Under the pieces are notes generated by a model, which was not told where the DNA came from, ran no database searches, and worked only from the letters and a program-made list of their open reading frames with translations. This document shows, piece by piece, positions 46,642 through 56,884 of a stretch of DNA of 64,000 nucleotides. Origin of the DNA: Aulostomus chinensis (lineage: Eukaryota; Chordata; Actinopteri; Syngnathiformes; Aulostomidae); the NCBI GenBank assembly GCA_037954235.1, contig JBBMOA010000006.1, positions 30,820,041-30,884,040 on the forward strand, in the 5' to 3' direction. The translations under genes were made by a program, and so were the position numbers. Every line of letters begins with the position of its first letter. The stretch's first letter is position 1.

Positions 46642-49600
46642 GAATGTGTGTGTGCGCGCGCGTGTGTTCATGTGAGCGCGTGTGTGCGAGCGAGTGTTTG
46701 CGTGTGTTCACGAATGTGTGTGTGCAGCGTGTGTGCGCGCGAGCGTGTGCGTGCGTGCAGTGTGTGTGCTTGTTCGCATGTGCATGTGTGTGCGCAGTGT
46801 GTGTGTTCGCGAGCGTGTGCATGTGTGAGCGTGTGTGTGTGCAGCGTGTGTGTTCGTGAGCGTGTGTGTGCGCGAGCGTGTGTGCGTGCAGTGTGTGTTC
46901 ACCGTGTGTGTTCAGGAGCATGTGCATGTGTGAGCATGTGTGTGCAGTGTGTGTGTTCGTGAGTGTGTGCATGTGTGAGCATGTTTGCAGTGTGTGTGCG
47001 TGTTCGCGAGCGTGCTTGTGTGTGTGTGCAGCATGTGTGTGTGTGTCTCTTGGCGAGCATGTGTGTGTCTTCGCAAGCGTGCATGTGTGGTTGTGTGTGT
47101 GTGTCTCTTTGCGAGCATGTGTGTGTGTTTGTGTGTGTGCATGTGCAGTGAGAGAGAGAGAGAGATGTGGACGATATCCCCGACAAAGACCGTGTGAGGC
47201 GGAAGTGGCGAGCTGCGGGCTGGTCTCCAGCTGAACGGGCTGACGGGGTCTGTCAGTGGCCCTTCATCTGCATCCACCTCCATTTGGCCTTTTTATACCA
47301 CAAATCTACATTTACAAGGTGACTGTGACGATTTAATGATAGGTGTTGGATTGTTCTTTACCTGAAACCACAGAAACAGAACCAAGTGCCTCCAACTGGA
47401 GACCACCAGTCTTACAATTGAACAGGTAACCATCACATCTGTTCGGCAAAAACTTCTCAGAATAAAGAATCAATCTTCAGTAGATGCGGTCGAGCACAGT
47501 GAAGACCTCCTGCTGGAGGCTCCATGTTTCATTGGGGAAGTTCCTGAACCCACATGGGAGCAGCGGCCTATTTAAAGCCGTAAGCTCAGCAAGTCGTCCA
47601 TGTCTGTGCAAATGTGCAGAAATATCACGACCAGCTCAAAATAATCTGCACCTGGTGCTGACGCGCTGAACAAGGTCTTACTGAAGTTGACTTTGTCACT
47701 CATAAAACAAAATGTCCAGACAGAAAAATACCACTGCTGGGTTTGGGACGAAGATAAAACCTTGGTAGACAGAATGCAGGGTTTAGACTCGGGTCTCACT
47801 TCAGCCTTCAAGCCTTCAGTTCAAAAACTACATGCCTCAAGATCTCCTAGGAAGTCTTGCCATGCCTGGACGGAGAGGGGCTAAGATTTGGAGATCCCCT
47901 CCACTCATTGTAGCCCCTTCAACCTGCTGGTACCACACATCTGTGACTCGGACCGGAGCTCCATAACAGGGTCTCCACAGGCGGCAAACTTCCCGCCACT
48001 TTCACTCAACTGCAGCTACAATGACCAGTCCTGAGTGCCTGTGTGCGTTTTCTGAAGGGGAATTACAAAAATCCAACTCTGAAGGCCTCCGTGCCGATGT
48101 TTTTGTGAGACTATTAGATTCCAAGTGGAGCCAGTGCCCCCCCCCCCAACTCAACAGATCAGCGCATCTCTACTAAAAATCAGTCCTGTCAGAATATCCA
48201 TATCAATCCTCCACACAGCTTCTTGTTCATGCTCATTAATCACGCAGCCCTGGTGCATCATTTATGTAATCGTCTGATTCCCTGCAGGTCATTGAGGAGT
48301 GAGGAGTGAGAACATGGGTGCGGTAGTTCCTGAAGAGGGCAGCAGCGAGTCCAGTTTAGGACAGACATGAGGCCCTCGGCTGTCTCCAACTAGTTTGCTT
48401 CACAGTTAGACACAGTAAGAATGCAAACATGTCCAGTGAGCCAAGTTACAGACTAATCTTTTCCATTCCGGGGGGGGTAGGACAAAGTCCAGTTGTGTTC
48501 TAACAGCATCCTGACTCAGTCCTGCATGATGCAAACTCTGAGGAAGAAAGCCATCATCAGAGGGTCACGACTGGTTCTGATCATTCAGGATGATTACATC
48601 AGTCAGCGGCTCACCCTCCTCTGTAGGGTCAACAACAACTCCTGCGAGTACTGTACACATTCTTCTTGAGACGGTGGGAACAGGTGGGTACATGTGCGGT
48701 CTTGCCCCCCCCCCCCCCCGACCTGCAGGCTTTATCAGATGGGAGTGAAGGTGCACAGTGAATTCCAAACATTCCTCTGTTCTCTCGGCTTCAGAGAAAG
48801 AGAGTGATCAGGCTTGGGAGGGGAAGTCTGACTGGACTTCTCCAGTTAAACTGCACCACCAAAACGAAGCCTTGTAATAACGTCTACTCAAGCAGAACAC
48901 ACAACGCCGCCGCCGCCACCACAGAGACTCACGGTAGCGAGGGTGAGGAATGTGCTTGGATACCAAACACCATCTGTTCGTCCAGAAAACTAAAATAATG
49001 TGTTGACAACTACAGAAGCCATTCCCCTAACTGCTGCATGCTTGGAATTCCAGGATAAGGGAGATGTCAATGCTTTTACTGCCCGTTACCCACAGAGTGG
49101 CGTACAGTGGCAGAGGCGGTGGGGGGGGGCCTGTAATCTGTTCTATGAGGATGCGGGCGCCCGCAGTGACAGCTCACCTGCTTACAGCCCAAGGATGAGA
49201 GAGCAGAGCTGAGCGGAGCCCCCTGCCACGTGAGCGACGGCTCCTAATAACCAGCAACAACGTGGGGCGGAGATGCAAGCAGCCAGACACAGCAGAGGAA
49301 GATGGAGGGCAACAGCAGCATCAGCAGCATCGCAGGGTGACTACTTCTAAATAAACAGACCTAATAATACCCTGCCAAGCAACCCCATATCCGAAAGATG
49401 ACACTCCCTTTGAGAGAGCACCGGCCCAAAATAAAACCACTTCCCCACAGACCAGTAAATCAGATGAGGGGGAAGTCTGAAGACTGATGTAACCCCCCGG
49501 ACACTGAGGACACATTCATGCCTGTGTGTGTGACGACTGCATGTTGATAAGGAGCCTTTTGTACCACCAGAGAGACAAAACGGGAAGACGAGAAGGAGCG

Positions 49601-52600
49601 TCGGAAAAAGACCATCTTGTCTTTTTTGAGCTGAAACATCGACTGAAACACACCAGCAGATAGAGAAACAGTTCTAGAAGATTACATGAATGAAACAGTA
49701 AAAGGGAGGAAGTGTGTTTGTAGTCCAACAGGAAGTGGGCATCTCCTGGTTCCCCCACCAACAGGAAGTGAGCATCTCCTGGTGCCTCCACCAACAGGAA
49801 GTGGTCATCTCCTGGCTCCTCCCCCAGCAGCCAATAGGATCGCTCCATGTGATTGTGGTGATTGAATCAGTAAATCAGCTGAACAAAAGTTGATGATCTT
49901 CCAGGTTCAGTTCATCAAGATCATCTTCACTAATGAACCCTCTGATGATGCTGGAAGCCTGGATGCTACGTTAGCAGTGCTATGCTAACAGTAGCCTATG
50001 GAAGAACTACACCAGGGTCACATGACTTCAAGGTCACCACCACTAAGCTTCAGGCTTCTTCTGTTTCCCCTGATGACCTTTAATGACCTCCATGACCTCT
50101 GTAGGCTCCTCTAGACTCTTGTTAGCATCCCAGGTTTTTAAGACTCCACCACTCCAACATCCACCGGTCTGGGGTTTACTGGTGGATCTGATGTAGAACT
50201 GAACCTCCACCATCCACCGGTCTGGTGTTTACTGGAGGATCTGATGTAGAACTGAACCTCCACCATCCACCGGTCTGGTGTTTACTGGTGGATCTGATGT
50301 AGACCTGAACCTCCACCATCCACCAGTCTGGTGTTTACTGGTGGATCTGATGTAGAACTGAACCTCCACCATCCACCAGTCTGGTGTTTACTGGTGGATC
50401 TGATGTAGAACTGAACCTCCACCATCCACCAGTCTGGTGTTTACTGGTGGATCTGATGTAGAACTGAACCTCCACCATCCACCGGTCTGGTGTTTACTGG
50501 TGGATCTGATGTAGACCTGAACCTCCACCATCCACCAGTCTGGTGTTTACTGGTGGATCTGATGTAGAACTGAACCTCCACCATCCACCAGTCTGGTGTT
50601 TACTGGTGGATCTGATGTAGAACTGAACCTCCACCATCCACCAGTCTGGTGTTTACTGGTGGATCTGATGTAGACCTGAACCTCCACCATCCACCAGTCT
50701 GGTGTTTACTGGTGGATCTGATGTAGAACTGAACCTCCAACATCCACCAGTCTGGTGTTTACTGGTGGATCTGATGTAGAACTGAACCTCCACCATCCAC
50801 CAGTCTGGTGTTTACTGGTGGATCTGATGTAGAACTGAACCTCCACCATCCACCAGTCTGGTGTTTATTGGTGGATCTGATGTAGACCTGAACCTACTAA
50901 TTTCTTCAGCTGCTGGGAGCCACACACCTGATTTCAGGTCCCTGACCTGGAGACCAGGGAACCAGACGTTCTACTAAGAGAACTGACTTCTGGGTTTACT
51001 GACTCATTCCTGCTCCAGTCTGTCAGTATAATCTCCCAGGTGTGCCCATCCTGCTGTGCTACACTTCCTCTCTTGTCAAAATTGGCATCTCCATCTGGTT
51101 TCCTGTGTGGTTCTGGTCAGCGCTCACCTCCCCAAACCTTGGCTCGCTGCAAAAGGGTTTTTGCCTTCATATTTTTGGCTTCCACTGGATCAAACAATCT
51201 AGAAACCTTACTGGCTAGAACATCGCAGACGTTCACGTATAAACCAGAGTACAGGAGCACAAATACTCCCAAAAATGACTGTAACCTGGGTCAGTGTCAG
51301 GTCTTACCTCCATCCACTGACAACCCTCATCATCCCCCAAACTTACTACAATTTACCGAAGACAGCAAACCGGAATCAGCTGTATCTGTAATAAGGAGGT
51401 TATGTGGGTCATAATACTGGCGAGCTGAAAATCATCACATGAAGACTTCCTTTCAGTTGAATATTTATTCTTCATAACCAACTTTTAGAGAAGGAAAAGG
51501 GTTAAATTTAACCACTTCAGCAACTTCTTCATCTGCCGCCATCATTATTTTCCAAAAAAAAAAAAAGACATCGACCATCAAGTCATCTTGGTTTCGGTCA
51601 GAGTCGACGCAGCTTATTGAAATTAATCACTCATGTTAATTAATCACACCAAATGTTGTGTGCATTATTTTTTAGTAATTAATGAAACTTAACCAGTCGT
51701 TTGGCCAGGAGTCCACAGGAGACGACGACAGCTGGACGACACGATCGAGACAAGAACACAAATGTTCCACGGCCACGGCGCTGAGACATCGCGCTGACCG
51801 CCCCTGAACCTGGGGGTCCCAGCCTGAGTCACACTGCAGGAATCCAGCAGGGACTCGGACTCCTACAGTACCCAGAACTGTCAGTGTTCTCTAGCCCAGT
51901 GACACTCAGGAACCAGGGGGTGTGGAGCCTGAATGGAAAGAGGAGGAAAGGGCAACAATGTGCTGCGAGAGCGTTGGGTGGCCCAGAGCTGCCCCGTCAG
52001 CCGGTGTTCGCTGGCCTCCAGCACCGACTCCACTCATTGTTTTCCTCCTGTTTCCTCAGGATGTGGGGCTGGGTCTGTTGCCTCAGCGATGAGGTCACCC
52101 ATGCAGCACTCGCTCTTCCCCAGGCCCAGAACAGGATGGGTGTGGAGCTGATTTACAGTCAGGAGCGTCCCTCTTGCTGAGCCCGATGGTTGGGGCCGGT
52201 ATGCGCCGTCCCAGTGGCCCCTGTGGGGTGATGCTGTTGACATACTGGGACACAAAAACCACTAGAGAGCCTCTAAGATCTCTCGGTATGCTGTACAAAC
52301 ACTTCCAAGACCTCAGCCTTCTCTTTCTCCTGCCTGGATAACAAGACCTTGGTGTCCTGTGACCAGCTGATACAAGTTTTACACTGCAGGTTGTTGGTGG
52401 CAAGAGGCCCGTTCAGCAGGTGACATTCCAGCCCAAGTACTAATCCCCGCGAAGCTCTGCATGCTGAACTGTCAGGTTCGCCGAAGCGAGAGCTAGAAGT
52501 GAGCGGAGTTCCTGCTCTCCCTCTCATCTGCTCGACTCACTCCTCATTTGATGTCATTACACAAGAATCTGCAAGACAGAGCAGAACCGAAAAGTAAGAT

Positions 52601-54705
52601 TTGGGCCTGGAATTGTTCAGGTTTCCCTTTGTTGTGTGAACTCTTCTGACGGATCGTCGTGCAGAGAGTGGAAGAGGTGGAACGTCTGAATGGTCTCCTA
52701 CGCCTGGCGCAACCCCACCTTCTGATGGCCTGTTGTACGTTACCCTTGTACTTTTAGGAGTACTATGACACTGAAGTTCACCCTTTCAAGGAGTTATTAA
52801 CTTAGAATTCTGAAGAATATTCAGAAGTCAGCCTGCTGACTGGAACACAGAGTCTTGGCCCAGATGTCAGGTGAGCACACCGGATTACGATGTTTTACAT
52901 TTAATAGTAGGACCTCCTACCCCCCCCCCCCCCAGGCCCCCTGCTGAGCACACGTCTGCTTTGTGTAGGAACAGAGTTACAAGTGTAAATACACACGGCG
53001 GTGCTACAGGAGGGTCCAGCAGACCTGAGCCGGGTCTCCACAGCCTCCTGAGGTCCGGCAGCCTGAATGTCACACGAGCCTGAGGAATTCAGAGTCTCCC
53101 AGTTATGCACCAGTCAGACCAGTCTGATGTTCCCAGACCGGGGATTTAGCTATCAGCCGATGAAGACGCTGATGAAGCGCTGATCTTTTATCAATAACCT
53201 GCCTCGCTTTTTTTTTTTTTTTTTAACGGTACACTTCAAAGAGTGCTTTATGGCTGAATGAAAAGAATTTTTCCAAATCACAGGCTTTACTCAGAACAAC
53301 ATTTAGGTTCATTTTTTCCTCCCGCTGCTACATTACCAAGTTACAAGTCATGTGCTTGATTAAAAAAATCTGTTATTCTGAAAAATGTCAAATATCTTGT
53401 GGAGTCCAAATTGCACTGAATTTGTATCATTAACAAATTAATAAAAATCAAAGAGCAAATAGAAAATGTTTGTGAATTGTTCATGAGTTTGTTGTTGTGA
53501 ATTAGCGTTTTAGTTCTCCTAGCATGTGTCCACCTCATGGAACTACAATCTTCTGTAGATGGACTACAGAACGGCCATCTTAGATTCTTCACCTTGTTGG
53601 CAGTGGCAATATAACTTCATTATTGAGACTGAACTTGAAATAAAAGCTGTCACTCACAAACGTGACAGGAAATGATGTCACACTGAGAATGTCTGCTCCC
53701 ACCTCCTCCTGTCAATCATACTCATCCCAGGTGTTAATCTAGGAAATGACTGACGGGCATTTTAGTCCACATCTACTGTAGCATATCAGCATTTTCAGTT
53801 TCAGCATCCTCTGGTTGCCATGGTAACATCTCGCTGGTCATTTGAAAGCTAAACATGATAGCACGTATGTATTAAACATGCTCCTGCTGCCGATCGAGTT
53901 GGTTGGTTGTTGGTAAACAGCTGAGCGGTGCGACACTCCTGCCAGGAAGGCCGCTGGAGGATTCCAACAGTTCTGGTGCCTCACAGACACTCCTGAGGTA
54001 AACGGACCTCTCCAATGTCCCCCTGGACTCAGCCGGATCAGACAGAACACCTCTGGACACGTCTGAGTCCAACACCCAGACTGAGGAAATTCCCTGACTT
54101 GAGTGGGAAGATCAACATACACAGAATGAGCAAAGACGGAAGCAGGACGGCACCAGAACTCCCGGGTCTGATCGGGTTTTCAAACCGCTACATTGTGCAG
54201 TCCGTCACTCGTCAGGGAGGCTCAAGAAGACCAGAACAAGACAGTGAGTGAGTTTTAATGCTTCATAACTCAAACTTCCCTCAAGGAAGGGCAGTGCAAC
54301 TACTTTTCACATGGAATTATTTAAATTCAACAACTGTTCTATGATATTTTCTGCTTTTTCAGGAATTTTTTCACTTTAAAACTAAAATTCTAAGAAGTGT
54401 CCAATACCACCCTGAGTTCAGCTGTTTGGAATATTGAATAAAGATCCACCAACAGTTAATCAGTTGCTTACAGAAGCCCACGGATGATGTCAGAGATCTA
54501 CAACACAGAAACTTAATAACTGCTCATTAATCTTAATCCAGGTAGGAATTAGGAACAATGCTGATATTGTTCAGAGGTGGTGTGGCCCCGCCCGCCCCGA
54601 CGGGGGCCACAGCCCTCCTCCTGGCTGAGAGCAGTGGAAGGGGGCAAGTCACGACCCAGAGAGTATTTGGCCTTGGACCCGGAGACACAGCGAAGTTGGA
54701 CATTC

Positions 54706-54742
<37 letters not shown>

Positions 54743-56228
54743 ACTCCCCACCGACAATCAGCCCTTTCACCGGCCCGCGGCGGCGTCATCTAATGTGCCC
54801 TGGAGGGATTCACACAACTCACAATGTGGCGCATCGTCTCTCCACTTAAACAATCCACAGATCCACTTAACCACCTTCTTACAGGACACGTGTCCACTGC
54901 TACAGGGACCAGGTGGAGGACCCACCGGTTCTGAAGTAGACAGACAATTATAGCAATTGACCAGCTGCTGGAAATGATAACGACAAAATTAGAAGTTCAG
55001 AGCCAAAGGTCAAGAGGTCAGTGATGTAACAAGGTGACTGGTTGGAGAGGCACAAAAAAATAGAGCAGCGATGGAGGCCTGCGGGCGGCGGATTCCAGGA
55101 GATCAAAATCAAATTTAAAAAATTAAAAATGTTATGTTGCTGTTTGTTAACTTGGCACCTGACCAACCAAAGATCAACAAAAACAACATCAGCACGAACA
55201 TCAGACCAGAACTTCACACTAATGACAGCAAACGGTGAGACAGCAGAGACGCCACAGCAGCGTCAGCACTGACATCACATCTGCCAGCCGCCTGGCGCCG
55301 GGACCAGTCCTTGAGCTTCAGGCAACAACACTTTGACCTGTTGCTTCACCTGCTTAAAGGTTTAGGCAAGAAAATCCAAAGAAAGTCTGAAATTCTTCAC
55401 CTTATTTTCCCAAAGCTGAAAGCAGTTTCTTCCGCCTGCCCGACAGTCCTAAAACTCTGTTTCAGGACTGACAAAAGGCAGTACACGCTTGAATTTATAT
55501 TTTTTTGTCCAGCAATAGTGAATAATTGACTGGAAGATCTGGAAAATCCAATGATACCGATACCTGCCGATACTATCGATCCTCCTGATTCACCGCAGTG
55601 TTGAGTCAATTCACTTCAATCAATAACAAATCACCGCGATTTATTTGTCTGACCAGGAACACACGTGATCAGTTTGACGGTTTGCCATCATGTCAGCCCC
55701 CGGAACCCACAGAGTTGTAGGACAGCAGCACCAGTCCCTGAACTGGGAACCGGTCCCTCGACTGGGAGCCAGTCCCTGAACTGGGAGGCCTCCGGTCGCC
55801 ACCACTTTAAAGCTGGAATGAGTCGCCTGATGGGCAAAAGTTGAGGAGGTGTTCTGGAACCTCGGTGTCCGCGTGTCATACCGATATCTGCTCCCGGAGA
55901 CCGGGGGGGGGGGTCGACCGTAGTTCATCTACCGACCAACTTTTCTTGTGTCCTCCTAACAAACACGGAGCGCTGCGGGGCTGCGGGGCGAAGCTAACGG
56001 CTGCCGGACCGAGCCGAGGCGTTCCGCCCGGCTGGAGAAGCTCCCCTCGGCAGCAGCGAGCCGGGATCGCCGGACTGACACCGACCCGTTTCCACGCAAA
56101 GTGACTCGAGTGAACCAGGAAAGTCTTTTTTCAACACGGAATCTGGCCGCGGGTTGACTCCTCCGCCCCGCCGAGGAGCCGCGGAGGGCGGCGGGGCAGA
56201 GGGGGACCGACTCACCCAGGTCGTTCAT
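38434..56228 (-). CDS. pxn: Paxillin, focal-adhesion LD/LIM scaffold (long form)
   Basis: Fourteen minus-strand exons join in phase to 1146 residues: 56216-56228, 45345-45553, 45064-45149, 44834-44973, 44577-44757, 43722-43836, 42392-43606, 40407-40673, 39919-40299, 39634-39795, 39384-39557, 39223-39304, 39000-39148 and 38434-38700 (TAG). Exon 1 encodes only MNDL plus one base. LD1 (LDALLADLEST) follows across a 10.7-kb intron. Also visible: Tyr31 (DETPYSIP), Tyr102 in EEDHVYSFPNKQ (human Tyr118), LD2 (ELDRLLLELNAV), LD3 (VESLLDELEGS), LD4 (ATRELDELMASLSDF), LD5 (LDNMLGSLQSDL) and four LIM domains ending GCFVKLFS. Exons 7-9 are phase-0 cassettes; skipping them gives the usual short form (525 residues). 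Paxillin links integrins to FAK, vinculin and Crk. Exon 9 appears to use a GC donor, and exon 8 a weak GTTGGC donor. Confidence 0.95.
40792..40862. repeat. 13-bp tandem repeat with GCATGC palindrome in pxn intron 7
   Basis: About five copies of a 13-bp unit (TCCTGCATGCACG, later copies ending ACA). It lies just over 100 bp upstream, in transcript sense, of the pxn exon 8 acceptor. Confidence 0.9.
40986..41812 (-). mobile_element. hAT transposon remnant with BED zinc finger, in pxn intron 7
   Basis: Termini AGGGCTGTAATC (left) and GATTACAGCCCT plus AG (right) are inverted repeats. They are flanked by near-identical 8-bp sequences, TGTTTTCC (40978-40985) and AGTTTTCC (41813-41820), the hAT target-duplication size. 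A minus-strand frame ending at 41374 includes SAAWQHFMKTDHGKKVECKV, then CQHQFSCHSSTTN and AYHL, a BED-type C2H finger as in ZBED/hAT transposases. No DDE transposase core was seen, so it is an internally deleted copy. Confidence 0.75.
42392..43606 (-). other. pxn: Giant cassette exon 7 of pxn (405 codons)
   Basis: A phase-0/phase-0 exon of 1215 nt bounded by TTCTCCAG|CCC and CAC|GTACGTG. It encodes a Ser/Pro/Thr-rich, probably disordered segment (residues 249-653 of the long form), an LD-like helix (LDEALDKLLAMSLAQ, at 42794-42832), and an acidic C-terminal part with three MTP motifs (GTMTPYTE, GSMTPLTE, ESMTPSTC). Its position in the gene parallels long paxillin transcripts known from mammals (from memory). 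Expression cannot be judged here. Confidence 0.75.
44050..44335 (+). mobile_element. tRNA-derived SINE in pxn intron 5
   Basis: RNA polymerase III boxes are visible: A box TGGCTCAGGGG (44074-44084) and B box GGTTCGATCCC (44117-44127). They are followed by the fish SINE body (TCCTTGAGCAAGATACTGAAC, GTAAAGAGCTTGGAGTGCC) and a (GGAT)n-type tail near 44315-44340. A GGATGGATGG run also precedes it. It does not fold as a functional tRNA gene. Confidence 0.8.
46593..47160. repeat. Degenerate GT/GTGTGCGAGC array, about 570 bp
   Basis: Alternating purine-pyrimidine sequence built from GTGTGTGT, GTGTGCG and GAGCATGTG blocks, with TTCGTGAGCGTGTG-like motifs recurring at irregular spacing. It ends in (GA)n. 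Open frames through it (up to 136 aa of Cys/Val or His/Thr repeats) are products of the repeat. Confidence 0.92.
49729..49828. repeat. 34-bp tandem triplicate
   Basis: Three diverged copies of a unit containing CAGGAAGTG and GCATCTCCTGG, followed by a CC-rich spacer. Each copy has a GGAAGT core like an ETS site. Confidence 0.85.
50148..50895. repeat. 53-bp minisatellite, about 14 copies, each with an internal inverted repeat
   Basis: The period is exactly 53 bp, with unit phase marks near 50157, 50210, 50263 and so on to about 50846. Each unit contains CCACCAGT-CTGGTGTTT-ACTGGTGG (8-bp arms, 9-nt loop), then ATCTGATGTAG. Copies differ at a few positions (CCAGT or CCGGT, AGAACTG or AGACCTG), and the variants recur in blocks. 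Confidence 0.95.
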
Positions 56229-56470
56229 GGCGGCGGTTGGAGCTGCTTCACCGGGCTTGCCGCGTGTTCGGGGGCTTCTAGGTTGCTAGCAAGTCCGGGT
56301 TTTCCTCTCCGAACTTTTCCGCTGTTCTCGTCCTCCTGAAACTTGGTCAGGGTCGCGCTCGGGGACGCGCAGCAGTGCGCGTGTGTGTAATTTGCCGGAG
56401 CGCGCGCCCGCCGGGACCGGCGCTCAGAGGTGGCGAGCAGCACCTGGCGGCGGGAACACGTCATTACACC
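55960..56470 (-). promoter_or_regulatory. pxn: CpG-rich promoter region of paxillin
   Basis: Strongly GC- and CpG-rich sequence surrounds exon 1. The start codon sits in a good context (GCCGCCATGA on the minus strand, ATG at 56228-56226). No TATA box was seen, as expected for a CpG-island promoter. Confidence 0.6.
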
Positions 56471-56884
56471 TGGACGGCCACAGCCGCTCTCCTCCCGCCT
56501 CACATTTATTCCACAGAAGAAAGCGGTGACGGTCAGTGACGAAAAACATGACCATGAGACACGTAAGGCACAGACGTGAACATTGAACGCATCATTGGAT
56601 TCATTCATCAACTTCTTAATTTCTTGTCTTGTCACGTGATGGTTTTTAGGATGATGTTGGTACCTGGGTTCCCAGGTGAACCGAGGCACCGCCCTGGAAC
56701 CAAAATCATGAGGCAATTAAGTTCAAATGTTCATTAATTTAGTTCAATAATGAGAGAAAGACAACGGCGGCAGCGATCAGACACAAACAGCAGGAAGCGA
56801 ATGATGAATGCACCTTTTACTTTGAAGAGTTGGAGTCTTTCATTTCCTGTAGAGCTCGTGCGTTGCGTGTGATGACGCTTCTGA

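Larger units (their letters stand above)
45554..56215 (-). other. pxn: Paxillin intron 1 (10.7 kb), repeat-rich
   Basis: No coding exon was recognised inside. It holds a GT run (45686-45718), a large GT/GC-rich array (46593-47160), a 34-bp triplicate (49729-49828), a 14-copy 53-bp minisatellite (50148-50895), a CA run (54708-54740) and a 19-20-bp triplicate (55729-55787). An unrecognised, moderately GC-rich stretch at 51900-52540 has short open frames on both strands. It could be a degraded retroelement. Confidence 0.6.

Noticed and set aside
46562..47283. Cys/Val-rich and His/Thr-rich open frames of up to 136 aa
   Set aside because: They are translations of a GT/CA-type repeat array, not genes.
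50148..50895. Repeat-spacer look of a CRISPR array
   Set aside because: The units are contiguous 53-bp tandem repeats with no unique spacers, in a vertebrate intron.
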